From positions 4,406,289-4,470,288 of the forward strand of contig CM067067.1 in NCBI GenBank assembly GCA_033980235.1: a stretch of 64,000 nt of DNA, written 5' to 3'. The notes under the pieces were generated by a model, which ran no database searches, was not told the origin of the DNA, and saw only the letters and a program-made list of their open reading frames with translations. This document shows, in pieces, positions 1 to 10,750 of this stretch. Origin of the DNA: Diadema setosum. Its lineage: Eukaryota; Echinodermata; Echinoidea; Diadematoida; Diadematidae. Numbering within the stretch: the first letter of the stretch is position 1; each line of letters starts with the position of its first letter. The position numbers and the translations under genes are program-made.

Positions 1-1046
1 GAAAAGACGTGACACGAAAGACAAACATTATTGCGGGGAAGTCATCTAAAAACGGCACCTGTGCTTCGTCTGCTAATTTCATCCAAGGTCGGTACATATA
101 GGCAGAGTCTATGGTGAAAACTAGCTGCCATTCTATTTTTGGCCCGGCTAACGCGGTGGTTCTGCGCAAATCGTTAATTCTAATCCATTTTGCCCGACTT
201 CTTTTTAACAAGTCCTACAAATGTACAAGCGGCATGCAAGTTCAACCAAAATGGCCACTGTCTCAGACAGAGTGTTTCCCTGGACCACACTGTTTTTTTT
301 TTTTTTCAAGACAAGGTTAGAAAATAATCAGGTTCAAGTTCAACAATGCTTTTCATTCTGTATGATTCATTCTAGAAAGGCCCACACGTCTGTTTCCATT
401 TCAGCTGCGCCAACTATCATCCAATTTACAAGCTATAATTAAGTTTAAGACCGACACAGGCACATAAGCTATTATAGATGGCTGGGTTGAAAAACATGCA
501 GCGAAGCACCGTATGGGATCTACTTGGTCTCGTTCCCCCTAAACGTTTAGGTAAAATTAACTTCTCTGATTTAATCGAATCATGGCGAATAATACAGATG
601 GGGGAAGTGTATGACGAGTTGATCGAGTCGAGTGGAGTCGAGCTGATTACACCCATTAAAAGGGGACAATGATAATGAGAAAATGATTCATTTGGCACGC
701 CTATAAATCAAATTTATCCTGCGTCACTTGAACAGAAACTAAGAAATTAACCAGTCAAAGGATTCAGTCATTCTAAATCTACCACAAAACATTGAAAAAT
801 TCCTCTAAGTGCTCCATCACTGTGAATTCCATGGCATCGAACAAAGAACAATCGTGAAAGTGATCCATACGATACGATCAGCAATTGGATTGATGAGGGT
901 ATTCGTGTATAAAATGTGTGTGTGTGCGACTGATGTCTAGGAAAGAAATTGATTTACACGGATATTATTTAGAAACAGCTTCAAAACAGAGTGAAAAGCT
1001 GCAAAATTAGAACCCAGGTCGCTCAACAGCATTTTGTTTTATATGA
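1..1046. other. Noncoding, nothing recognised
   Basis: Unique-looking AT-rich sequence with a T run near 291-306. A 64-aa frame at 478-672 matches nothing I know and lacks exon signals. Confidence 0.6.
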
Positions 1047-1075
1047 AACAACAACAACAACAACAACAACAACAA
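1047..1075. repeat. (CAA)n microsatellite
   Basis: About ten CAA units. Confidence 0.95.
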
Positions 1076-2806
1076 GATCGGTACACTGATGAAAATATTC
1101 TTCGTTGTGTCAGAAACACAACTGAACATTCTGACACTTATTACATAAACCATTCAAGCCAATTCATCAGAGTTTCTAACTATCGATCCCTTGCCTCTTT
1201 CATTTAACAGAATACCCAAGGTATTTGTATTACAAAGCTTTCCTCTAAATCTTACATTGTGACTTCGTGTGCGTATGTATTAGCCGCTTGTATTAATATT
1301 ATCTTCTTTTTTTTTTCTTTTCAAATAGTGCTAGAACAAAATTGCATCAATGGCCAACGCATGCACCCATTTTCAGCCGAAAATCTCAACAACTGTAAGA
1401 GAGAGGTTTGATTTAAATCAATGAAAAGGAAAATATCAACGGTTTATTGATTCGCCACTGCATAAACATCGTAAGGCCAGGAGAGTCCTTGTCCTTTCCT
1501 GATATTATGTTCCACTTGGAAACATCTCACACCACTGATCACAATGCTGTGACATCAATAAAATTGAAATTAAAGGGCAAGATTGTCACTGCACAAAACA
1601 ACGTTGTGATTCTTCGACCCTTTACATAATTTTATGCACGCCTGAAATATGGGACCTCAAAGATATTTATACAATATCCGAAATATAGGTTGTATTTCTG
1701 ACTTTTGTAGTTCACGTAAAAGCATGAACAGCGGGTGGAATATTCATGGTGCATCAGATCTCCACAATCCACGGTGTTTCCCTTTTTGTTATATAAAGGG
1801 AACGGTTCCCGATGGTTGGTTATAAATCTTCCTCCTTCAATAGTGTTCAATCTATACTTCGCGTAATTTACAGGACTTTACCTGTGCAAGATCCACGTAC
1901 AGAGAAAATGCTACTTAACAGATTATGGGATAGGTAATAGCTTATCTGCATTTCTTGAATCGTTGAATCGTCGTTCTCGCACTGACTGCAACGTTTACCG
2001 AAACAATAGAAATGACTCCTTAGACTTTTTATTCTTCGATTTGAAAAAAAAAGGCGTTTGAAATGAAAGGGAATGGTTTTCCTCGTAAACATTGATATCT
2101 ATTTCTTGGGTGCATGGAACTCTTGTCTTCTACCACTATGGAAACAGGAAAATGAACAAATTGGTTTACGTAGGAGTGTATGCCTCCTTCGGGAAGAATC
2201 CATTCCTTTATATGAATGACTGATTTAATGCAATTACAATTACAATTCCCGGTCACTTGTCATAGTGGATCGACAGTGACAAATGTCAACACGGAGCTAA
2301 TGTCCTAACCAATATCTCCAGAAGACTTAAGAGGGGACCATTCCGTGTAATTAGTGCTACCATTCCAATCCATTCGGCAAATATTTGATGTCATAAGTGC
2401 CGTGGCGGACGACTAAATTTCGACATTTTCAAGTGTGTTTTTATTCAACCTGGGAAGGGAAAATGGATGACGTTACTGATAATGAAGAACTGACATGGAA
2501 GGTTTTAATACCACTGTTATTTGTTGTGAGACGAGCACAATTTAAGAGCATTTAGAAATTTCACGTTATCTACGATAAACAGGGAGGTTTTCACTAATTA
2601 GTGGAAACCCTTTGATTGAGATGTTCATCATCATTAAAGAAAAAACAACACGGAGTCATTACTGAATGCGGGACTACTGTGTTCCATACACTGACCAACA
2701 TATTTTATTATTTGAATGCATCATTTGCCAGGACTATTTCGGCCAATCTATACCACTTTGTCCATCACAACAGTTGCATTTAGTCAGCATCTCAAGCCTT
2801 GTGGTC
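1076..2806. other. Noncoding, nothing recognised
   Basis: AT-rich unique sequence; a T-rich run at about 1307-1321. Only short frames of 60-75 aa without domains. Confidence 0.6.
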
Positions 2807-2833
2807 GAGAAAAGTACGAGTTGTTAATTGCAC
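2807..2833 (+). repeat. Flanking motif copy A (inverted partner of 5459-5488)
   Basis: GAGAAAAGTACGAGTTGTTA followed by ATTGCAC. The same motif, with one extra A, an extra TA and one substitution, is found inverted at 5459-5488 and directly (24 nt) at 5617-5640. It lies about 90 bp beyond the 3' end of the broken LINE. Origin unknown. Confidence 0.7.
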
Positions 2834-2940
2834 AATAGTAACGTTTTCCCAGGGTTTTTCAGGGTTTTTAATTTGATATACAATTTTCACCCTGTCTGTC
2901 AAAGGACATACATATACATATATGTCAGATTTATTCAGAT

Positions 2941-3680
2941 TTATTCAACACTTTCAGTAAAAAACAGAGGAGAATACAGAAAATTGACAACACCACATAC
3001 TATAACAAGAAAAGAATAATCACAATAAGCATCAGTACGAATATACAATACATTTGAAAGTGTTCGGAGACAGACAGAAAGGCTATGGCTTATATAAAAG
3101 TCCTGTCCCCACACTATTTCGGCATACTGATTTAAAACATGCAATTTTAATTTTCTTTTAAACACATTCAGCGATGAACTCTGTCTTATTTCGACCGGAA
3201 TATCATTCCAAATTTTGGGTCCATTAAAAAATATAGAATTATATGATGGCATAGTTATGGCATAAGGCAATGTAAGTTTATCTTTGATTCTCATATCATA
3301 TCTTCTGTTATCACTTATTTTAAAATAGTTAATCAAACATTTTGGAAGCATCTTCCTAAAGCATAAATACATAAAAATTGCACTTTGATAATAATGTATA
3401 TCATTAAATTTTAAAATCTTCAGATTAAAAAATATAGGCGATGTATGGGCAAGAAAATCACAGTGATGAATAATACGGACAAGCTTTTTCTGCAATAAAA
3501 ACAAAATCTCCTGGCATTGGTCATACCTGAATTTGCCCAAGCTATTGCACAGTAGTTTAAATGAGGTAATACGAGAGTATTATAAAGAAGAAGCAACACC
3601 TTTCTTGACAGAAATTGCAATTTATAAAATATTCCTACATTTTTTGACAATCTATTGCAGACGACACCAGTATGTTCGTT
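2941..3680 (-). pseudogene. LINE RT thumb and C-terminal domain, frameshifted
   Basis: Continuation of the RT. The segment to about 3540 reads SKNVGIFYKL, then LYNTLVLPHLNYCAIAWANSG, the conserved region after the palm. Near 3500-3540 the reading shifts to another frame, which continues QKKLVRIIHHCDFLAHTSPIF, then FFNGPKIWNDIPVEIRQSSSL and FKRKLKLHVL, the C-terminal block common in CR1/L2/Rex-type elements. The final stop is a TAA at 2941-2943 inside the tandem 3' repeat. The change of frame between the two halves shows decay by a small indel. Confidence 0.88.
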
Positions 3681-4202
3681 CTAATTAAGTTTGTTATCAA
3701 TTGTCACACCAAGGAATTTGATCGAACAGACTTGATCAAAATGTATGTCTTTAACTTCAATCCTAATTTCGTTGATATCTATCTGTCTTTTCGTGAATAC
3801 CATATAATTTGTTTTCTTTACATTAAGAACAAGTTTATTACAGTCTAACCAATCAAAAAATTTCAAAAATTCTTTATTAAAATCATTTTGAAGTACAACT
3901 GGATCTCTACCCTTCATGAACATACTGGTGTCGTCCGCAAACATTATTAACTGCAAAGAATCTGAAACATTACACATATCATTTATATATAACAAAAAAA
4001 AAAGCAAAGGACCAAGGATAGATCCTTGTGGCACACCACATCTTATTGTCATCATATCAGATTCAATATCATCATACACAACATATTGCTTTCTTCTACT
4101 TAAATAGCTATCAAACCATTGTAGGTTCACTCCTCTAACACCATACAAATTAAGCTTTTGCAATAAAATTGAATGGTTTAATGAATCAAAAGCTTTACTC
4201 AA
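3681..4202 (-). pseudogene. LINE reverse transcriptase, palm segment with FADD
   Basis: 173 codons carrying the RT catalytic core: KAFDSLNH (residues 3-10, motif A Asp at 6), CGVPQGSILGP (55-65), FADD (88-91, motif C) and KFLGV near the C-end. All three catalytic aspartates are present. Two scars are visible. The usual LLFLLYIND reads with one extra Phe, from an in-frame expansion of a T run. The frame stops at a TAG (3681-3683) where related proteins have Trp, after which the same frame resumes at 3680. There is no true start: the frame opens with TTG after the upstream frameshift. Confidence 0.93.
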
Positions 4203-4204
4203 AT

Positions 4205-4753
4205 CTAAAAAAGACCAATCATTATTTCTTTATCATCAAAAGTATCAGCGACCTTGTGTATAAATTCAACAACGGCAGAAGATGTAGAATGTACAGCTCG
4301 GAAGCCAAACTGCTTATTACTAATTATATTGCACTTTTCCAAAAAAACAGATAAATTATTATACACACATTTTTCTAATATCTTTGAGAAAAGAGGAAGA
4401 ATAGATATAGGGCGATAATTACTAACTTCTTTTTTTGACCCTCCCTTGTGAATTGGAATGACCTTAGCAATTTTCATTTGATCCGGAACAATATCTGATG
4501 TAAAAGATAAATTAATAATTGAACTCAGTGGATAAGATAAGATATGAATAACTTTTTTTAATATCATAACATTAACATTATCAAAACCAGGACTCTTATT
4601 ATTCTTGAATATAGAAACAATGCCAATAATTTCTTTCGGGGTACATGGCAAAAAGAAAAGAGTAGATTGATTTTGGTTGACATACCGCAAGAAATTACCA
4701 TTGCCTTGACATTTTGCGGCTAAACTTGGACCAACATTAATAAAAAAAATCAT
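4205..4753 (-). pseudogene. LINE reverse transcriptase, fingers/early palm segment
   Basis: 182 codons matching the N-terminal part of a non-LTR RT: FFINVGPSLA near the start, KSPGFD (residues 53-58), IPIHKGG (99-105), SNYRPISILP (111-120) and FGFR followed by HSTSSAV (149-161). The frame is lost exactly where the first catalytic Asp motif should begin: a T run near 4206-4211 appears one base short, creating a TAG. The protein continues in the next frame from 4202. It is in the same frame as the upstream endonuclease fragment, so the two were one polypeptide. Confidence 0.92.
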
Positions 4754-4798
4754 TAAACAAAAATATTACTTATTGAATACTTTTCGGTAACAATACTT

Positions 4799-5464
4799 TT
4801 ATTGCACTTGATTGAGGTTGGTAAAGTTTTTTTTTTTTTTTTTGGACCCAGAGCCTAATATCCCATGTATGATATTCCACGTAATCTTCATATTTCCTGC
4901 AGCACCTTCAAATTTCTTTGTAAAATATAATCTTTTAGCTTCTTTAATTTTCTTTACATCATTATCATAGACATCCCAACGAGAATTCTGCGTCTCAGTA
5001 ATAAAACTAGCAGTATTTTCTTCATTCATAACACGTTTCATCTTAATATCAGGCTTCTCATTTTGGCGTAAAGATACATTGGATATTGCACAAATCGGGA
5101 AATGATCACTAATGTCTGCTACAATGACACCTGAGAAAATGTCTTCAAGGTAATTTTTTAAAATGTTATCAATCAAAGTAGCTGAATTACTGGTGATGCG
5201 TGTCGGACTATGGATCAAAGGATAAATACAATTTGTCATACAAATATCAAGAAAATTATTTACATTCTGAGAAAATGAAACATTGAATAAATTTAATTTA
5301 TAATCCCATAGAAGATAAAGTAATTTCTTTTCTTTATTTACAACTCTCAATATTTCTTCTAAAACATCATTAAATAATTGCACAGATTGATCAGGTGGAC
5401 GGTATACAACACCAACTATTATATTTCTATCAGTATTTTGTATCTCAACAAAACGTGGGTGCAA
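4799..5464 (-). pseudogene. LINE endonuclease fragment (C-terminal half)
   Basis: A 221-codon open stretch of an exonuclease-endonuclease-phosphatase domain, the nuclease that nicks target DNA for target-primed reverse transcription. Visible motifs are VGVVYRPP (residues 17-24), WDYKLNLF (53-60) where functional copies usually have GDFN, PTRITSNSATLIDNI (87-101), and SDH (119-121) with the catalytic His. The Gly and Asn of GDFN are Trp and Lys here, so the active site is damaged. The start Met is probably only the first ATG after the truncation point: residues before FVEI do not look like LINE protein. The frame ends at a TAA (4799-4801) and meets another stop before the RT segment, which lies in the same frame. 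Confidence 0.9.
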
Positions 5465-5478
5465 TCAACAACTCGTAT

Positions 5479-5488
<10 letters not shown>
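5459..5488 (-). repeat. Flanking motif copy C at the LINE 5' edge
   Basis: On the minus strand it reads GAGAAAAAGTATACGAGTTG and then TTGATTGCAC, the inverted counterpart of 2807-2833. It coincides with the point where recognisable LINE protein begins and is followed by a TC/TA microsatellite. Confidence 0.7.

Positions 5489-5526
<38 letters not shown>
5485..5526. repeat. (TC)n then (TA)n microsatellite
   Basis: About 12 TC units followed by about 9 TA units. Open frames here are repeat artefacts. Confidence 0.95.
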
Positions 5527-5616
5527 ATACATATTATTCATAACTCTCTGGCCCAAAAAGGAACATGCGCATAAAGGGTTGAAAGGTTGGTCCGTCGGGT
5601 AATCGAGCTTGTCGTA

Positions 5617-5640
5617 GAGAAAAGTATACGAGTTGTTGAT
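5617..5640 (+). repeat. Flanking motif copy B
   Basis: GAGAAAAGTATACGAGTTGT then TGAT. With the inverted copy at 5459-5488 it makes a 180-bp hairpin-like unit; with 2807-2833 it is in direct orientation. The preceding bases (about 5605-5616) also resemble those before copy A. Confidence 0.65.
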
Positions 5641-5646
5641 ATAACC

Positions 5647-5648
<2 letters not shown>

Positions 5649-5685
<37 letters not shown>
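5649..5685. repeat. (TA)n microsatellite
   Basis: An uninterrupted TA run of about 18 units. Confidence 0.95.
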
Positions 5686-5687
<2 letters not shown>

Positions 5688-5824
5688 TTCATCACTAAAA
5701 TCATTATAATCATCATCACTTTGCAATTAAGGTTCACAACATTTAATACGTACAGCTTGGTCCCGACTTCAAATAATACTGAGTAACATCCTATACTTCG
5801 TGACTGCTGTAAAATACGGACATT

Positions 5825-5920
5825 GAGGGGCCCACATTCTACAAGCTTGAGGGGCCCACATTCTACAAGCTTGAGGGGCCCACATTCTACAAGTTTGAGG
5901 GGCCCACATTCTACAAGCTC
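5825..5920 (+). repeat. 4 x 24 bp minisatellite
   Basis: Four exact-length units beginning GAGGGGCCCACATTCTACAA at 5825, 5849, 5873 and 5897. Unit 3 differs by one C to T change and the last base of unit 4 differs. Directly after the array comes AGTGGGTCTCTCC (5930-5942), which can pair with the GGGGCCCAC of a unit. The array therefore looks like an amplified left arm of a hairpin in a LINE 3' UTR. Confidence 0.95.
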
Positions 5921-6161
5921 TGTCTTTTTAGTGGGTCTCTCCATTTTTCGCACTTTAAGCAAAGTTATACATGTACAATATTTCGATCACTCTGTTTTTT
6001 TTTACTACAATGTATAATTACTATGTGGTCCTCCTAAATTGTTTTATATTCTTTTCGATACATAATGTTCTGTTTACCTTATTCTCTGTTGTCAAAAGAA
6101 GTGTAACTTATATTTTTTGTCGAAAAATTAAATAAACTTTGAATTGAATTTGAATTGAAAA
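5921..6161 (+). mobile_element. Probable 3' end of a CR1/L2-type LINE, plus strand
   Basis: A noncoding stretch that starts with a GTGGGTCTC hairpin arm, continues T-rich, and ends AATAAACTTTGAATTGAAT followed by TTGAATTGAA (6133-6159). The GAATT-type tail matches the tail of the LINE at 28.5 kb, in opposite orientation. No coding part is attached: a 5'-truncated 3' UTR fragment. Family assignment is inference. Confidence 0.5.
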
Positions 6162-6759
6162 ACATTTCACTCTTTACACGAGACTACGTATCGTTGCATT
6201 TTCATACGAGAATCTCAACCAAAGCCCCAAGAGTATTTATCCTTTTGTGATGAGTGTGATGAGTGGGATAAGAAGAGGTTTACAAAATCTAGTTTTTGTA
6301 CCACTAGTGTGGGCATTGAAACTGTTTTTCAATGCATGAAATCAATTAACGGTCACCTACCAAAATCACAATTCCATACCCCAGATGGCTATACAGAATT
6401 AAAAGCAATTACGCGCTTAAATACAACAAAATAGAAGCATAAAGTCATACCATTGCGAATTAATCGATCGTTTTTCCAAATGAGGCACGACAAATTCCCT
6501 GCATTCGGGTTCATGCACTTTCAAAGAATAGCAGATTGATTTAACGGTATAGTGCATTGCTCGTGATTTAGTTCTTTATTTTGTTGCTACATCTTCATGG
6601 AAATGACGACCTATATATCGTGTTATCACTAATCACTGCGAGTTCCTATTCATAATCAGACTTTCAGGGGAAATAGCATCGCCCCAAATCGCCTATGTAG
6701 TTAACAACTGACAAACAAGCACAAAGCCTCAAAGTAGGAGAAATACAGCGGGAAAATAT
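6162..6759. other. Noncoding spacer
   Basis: Lies between the LINE 3' fragment and the TTAA element at 6760. No repeat or gene seen. Confidence 0.6.
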
Positions 6760-7319
6760 TTAAAGGACAAGTTCACCTTCCTAAACATAAGGATTGACAG
6801 AATGCAGCAATATTAGTAGAACACATCAGTAAAAGTTTGAGGAAAATTGGACAATCGATGAAAAAGTTATGAATTTTTTAAGTTGTTGTGTTGGAACCGC
6901 TGGATGAGGAGACTAGTAAGGCTCGTGATGTCATATGAGTGCAACAGTATAAAGAAAATGTACAGAAAATTAAACATATTTTCACTTTTTTCGCATAATA
7001 AAAGAGCACTTGACTTGCCTCTTTCTAAAGGCAACGGGAATAATATTACCCATGTCAGTAACGAGTCAAGGGAATGTGTACTTTTTTCAAAAGATGAAAG
7101 TTTGTGAAATTCTCTTTATAATTTCCTTATACTGTTGTACGCATGTGACATCATACACTGCAGTAGTCTTCTCATCCAGCGGTGACTACACAAAAAATTC
7201 ACAAATTCATAACTTTTGAACGGATTGTCCGATTTTCCTCAAACTTTCAATGACGTGTTCTACTAATGTTGCTACATTCTCTCAATCCTTATGTTAATGA
7301 AGGTGAACTTGTCCTTTAA
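6760..7319. mobile_element. TTAA-flanked palindromic MITE (560 bp)
   Basis: Starts TTAAAGGACAAGTTCACC and ends GGTGAACTTGTCCTTTAA. The outer inverted repeats remain recognisable for more than 100 bp (AACATAAGGATTGA, AGTTTGAGGAAAATTGGACA) and weaker pairing continues to near 7025, so the whole element is an imperfect foldback. There is no transposase frame; open frames at 6883-7107 and 7010-7219 lie inside it and are incidental. TTAA target sites are known for piggyBac- and Kolobok-type transposons, and the element is probably moved in trans by one of these. Confidence 0.9.
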
Positions 7320-8114
7320 TGACGATGTGAGATCAAGTCGGAACTAAACCGTTCAATACTGATTATTGATACTTAAAGATGACCAGGTGACTCTCCTATT
7401 AGAGGCCAAGCATAGCTCTTTATAATTTCCGATAACTAAAACAAATCATCACTTACGGTAGAAGACAGCAACGACATTCCCTGGTATATTTTTGATTGCA
7501 TTTCTTACAAAATCTTAAAATAATCTTGAAAACACTCTCCGCCGAGATGTAACTACAATTTTTACGCAACACCATGAGCATTTGAATCCCCCCCCCAAAA
7601 AAAAACAACAACAAACAAACAAACAAACAAACAAAAACAAACAAACAAAAAAAAAACCGATGCGTTACAATGCGGGCTGTGTACTACGTCTCACAAACAA
7701 TGAAAGAGCTTCATAACGTATGTACTCCACAGGTAGCCAATCTGTCAATCAAAACTGTTACAATGAGGCCAAAATGGATGTAAATAACAGATGAGGATGA
7801 GTGTAGCATGTATCACTGTAGTTGTTATTTTTTGGTAGTACAGTACCATCAATCATGTTAATATCCATTTGTGCTACTTCAGTTAAGGGCAATTCCACGA
7901 AAAATGTTACTTTTTTTAAAAATTCTAAATATGTTTTAATTTGAAAAATATATGAGCTACAGGGACAAATTTAGTATCAAATGCTAGAACTTATCAGTTC
8001 TTTCATTTGAGTGGTATTTTGATACAAATGAAGTGCATTTAGGCATTCTTTTCTTCAAAAACCCCATTTTACGGCAAAATCTTTGTTCATTTTTGTAAAA
8101 ACACACAATCTTTT
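7320..8114. other. Noncoding spacer
   Basis: Holds the CAAA repeat. 7880-8110 is AT-rich, with nothing recognisable. Confidence 0.55.
7603..7652. repeat. (CAAA)n / A-rich repeat
   Basis: AAC and AAAC units ending in an A run. The minus-strand frame with poly-Phe/Leu-Val-Cys here is an artefact. Confidence 0.9.
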
Positions 8115-8258
8115 GTGTCGCATGGAATATTTCGTTACGAAATTGGTCATTTCGTGGACGAAATGTTCATTTAGTTACAAAATGTTGTCATTTCGTTACA
8201 AAATAATCATTTCATCGACGAAATGACTGATTTCGTAAAGAAATATTCCATGCGACAC
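8115..8258. mobile_element. Short inverted-repeat element with ATTTCGT subrepeats
   Basis: A 144-bp element with 29-bp ends matching at 28 positions: GTGTCGCATGGAATATTTCG on the left and its complement ending GCGACAC on the right. The interior is made of ATTTCGT/ACGAAAT words in both orientations. No coding capacity. Superfamily unknown. Confidence 0.8.
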
Positions 8259-8280
8259 TTGGTGCTCCATGGTTTTTGTT

Positions 8281-8296
8281 CATGGTTTAAACCATG
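8281..8296. repeat. Perfect 16-bp palindrome
   Basis: CATGGTTTAAACCATG, with further CCATGG words around it (8268-8300). Just outside the 8115-8258 element. Function unknown. Confidence 0.7.
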
Positions 8297-8498
8297 GTTT
8301 CATTTGTACCACCTTCGTGAATTCGGGCGATTATGTTCATGGTCACATCTAGGTCTGACATTATAAACCTCAAACTTGCACAAAACAATTATTGTTAAAG
8401 TCCCCATATTGTATAAGTACCATGGAAACTGAAATAAAAATGGGACAAGAACAAGTGGAACTACGAATCGTCACAGCACTACATCAGGGTTTGGTATG

Positions 8499-8536
8499 AA
8501 AGTTTTTTTTTTTTTTTTTTTTTTTTTTGGGGGGGG
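8499..8536. repeat. T28 run with following G run
   Basis: A homopolymer run of T followed by about nine G. Confidence 0.9.
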
Positions 8537-8767
8537 GCTGACAATGTTTGGACGATTAAAAACAGCAACACTGAAACAAAAGTGGATAGATACTAAACGT
8601 AAACAGGAAGTGCGGTTAAAAAGAAAGAATGAGCATGATACTCAAAAAGAAACGAAAAATTATACTGCGCATGTACATGTATAATTCGAAAAAGTGGATG
8701 TTCACAGAAATTATGTTAATAGGGAGAACAAAAATCAACTATCACTTATTTCGTGCGACACTATTTC

Positions 8768-8795
8768 TGTTGTTGTTGTTGTTGTTGTTATTGAA
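8768..8795. repeat. (GTT)n microsatellite
   Basis: About eight GTT units. Confidence 0.92.
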
Positions 8796-10058
8796 AACCC
8801 TCCAACCAAACCCACCTGCAACTATTTCACAATCATAAACGGCATTTTATACCTCTCGTATAAACAACTTTGGAAGATAATGTCAAACTTGACCTCATTC
8901 ATGACGTCAAACAAAGTAACATTATACTAATTTACCCTTGATACAACTGGGTCAGTACAAAAGAAGGGTATGCAACCAATCTGAATAACAGGTATTACTC
9001 TTTGTGACGGAAGTGTAGGATGCGCAATTATGCACAGCGCTTGGACGTTCTCTAGTCATTTTGATCTTCTTTCAGAGTATACAGATGGCGTTCCACACGG
9101 CTTAATTTTGCATTTCGTTGGGTACAAGGGAAACCGAGCGAAACTTACTACTGTAAGAAGGCACCTCGCACATATTTTTCTTTTATACGTACTGTATTAT
9201 GATGCCCCAAATACCCGACATGATTTGATGCCCCTTATGCAGAAAGTAGGCTAGATATTATGACGCCTGAGTCGTCGATGTAGTAACCATCATCGTGTTC
9301 GGGTACATGCAGAAAGGATAACACTCAAACTTGGAAAAAGTGCAATTTGTCATTGCTGTCTTTAAAAGTCATGTGCTCAGTCATGCTTGACATTTGTCAA
9401 CATAATTAGGTATCAATGAAAAGAAAGAGTTCTTCTTTTCTCACAACTAATATTGTGCTCTCCATAGCTGACAATTATGAAACAGTAGCCCTGCAAAGTT
9501 GGATTACCTTTTTTTTATACGCACTGTACATGCCATAATAGTTGCAACTCTGCAAATCTTGGCAAATATCGATTAAAAAACAACCATGACATGACACTAT
9601 TCACGACAGAAAAAAAAATATCAAAGAGAGAGAGAGAAAAAAAACAAACAAACAAAGAAGTTCTTACCGTTTTACAAAGTAGTAAGAATGTGAAATTTGT
9701 TTATTTTTCTTGCATTACAATGTACCGTGAAGTTACGACATGTACGCGGTTGAATTCTGAATGGCTGGTCTGACCACACGACGTGAAGTTAGTATTATGT
9801 CTACAGTATAAACTTGCCCTTTTTCATTCATTTGAAACTGGAACACTAGTCGAATAACCACACGTACCACGGAGAGAACAAAATCACGGCGAGAATAGAT
9901 TGTCAACTTGCTTGCTTGCTTTATTCAGTAACCATACGGTCCTAGCAGAGATCTTATAACCGTAACAGACATCTCGCTGAGCCCTGCTCAAGCAACAACC
10001 TATAACCCGATTAACAATATTTAATGTTTTACTACTATGTTCATGACACTCCTGACCA

Positions 10059-10178
10059 AAAAAAAAACAAAAAAAAAAACAAAAAAAAAAAAAAACAAAA
10101 AAAAAAACACATGGGGTGTAGTTAGAGGAATCTGCCCATCCCCTCGCACACACACACACACACACACACGCACACACT
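10059..10178. repeat. A-rich tract with C interruptions, then (CA)n
   Basis: A8-A14 blocks separated by single C (10059-10109), unique sequence, then about 16 CA units (10147-10178). Confidence 0.92.
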
Positions 10179-10479
10179 AACACTTCCCTACAGTAGGTGA
10201 CAAGACGGGAAATTTGAAATTTGAAATTATTGGTGTTTTCAGACACAAATAACTTTTCACGTTTCTTCCACTTCATGTTTCTAACAGCCACTAATACTTT
10301 CCATACTTCAGTTCTGTTGGTACGATTCTGTCCACTTTTTACAACTTCTGACTACCACTGACACAAATGCTACACACTAAACTACCACTATTCTACAATC
10401 AGATCAACTGTCATGCTCCTGACACCAATATCATTTTCTACTGATTGTATGAACTGCGACTACTTTCGGCGCTGCTTTA

Positions 10480-10750
10480 CTCTCTACGACTACGACTAAT
10501 ATCACCACTACAACCATCACAATATTGATCTTATACTTTTGTACTAGTATCATTACACTACTACTGCAGATGCTAGTAATACAACTGCGTCTTCAAATGT
10601 TACTTTTGTATCTTACTATCTTAGTCTTACTACAGCTACTACTATTAGTACCACTACTACTACTACTACCACTACTACCATTACTACTACTAACTACCAC
10701 CACTACTACTACTACCATTACTATTACTATTACTACTTATACTACTATAA
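10480..10750. repeat. Degenerate (ACT/ACC/ATT)n trinucleotide array
   Basis: Trinucleotide periodicity is densest at 10626-10745 (ACTACTACC, ATTACTATT and similar). The Leu/Thr-rich 90-aa frame at 10525-10797 is its translation, not a gene. Confidence 0.92.

Larger units (their letters stand above)
2925..5462 (-). mobile_element. Degenerate CR1/L2-like non-LTR retrotransposon (LINE), 5' truncated
   Basis: A decayed LINE on the minus strand. In order it shows the C-terminal half of an apurinic-type endonuclease (about 5462-4800), a reverse transcriptase (about 4753-3681) and a C-terminal extension (about 3650-2944). The 3' end is a short tandem repeat, two units of TGAATAAATC at 2925-2947, overlapping the stop codon; short-repeat tails instead of poly-A are known for the CR1/L2 groups. 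The coding frame is interrupted by stop codons, a one-base shift and a later frame change. The N-terminal half of the endonuclease and any ORF1 are absent. Between endonuclease and RT the linker looks about 60-100 residues shorter than usual, so an internal deletion is likely. Clade assignment is by motif inspection only. It cannot be active. Confidence 0.93.

Noticed and set aside
4797..4815. TATTGCACTTG resembling miR-92
   Set aside because: Only 11 bases match, it lies inside the decayed LINE, and no hairpin forms.
5534..5962. 142-aa frame with a LVECGPLK repeat
   Set aside because: It is the 24-bp minisatellite plus a TA microsatellite read on the minus strand.
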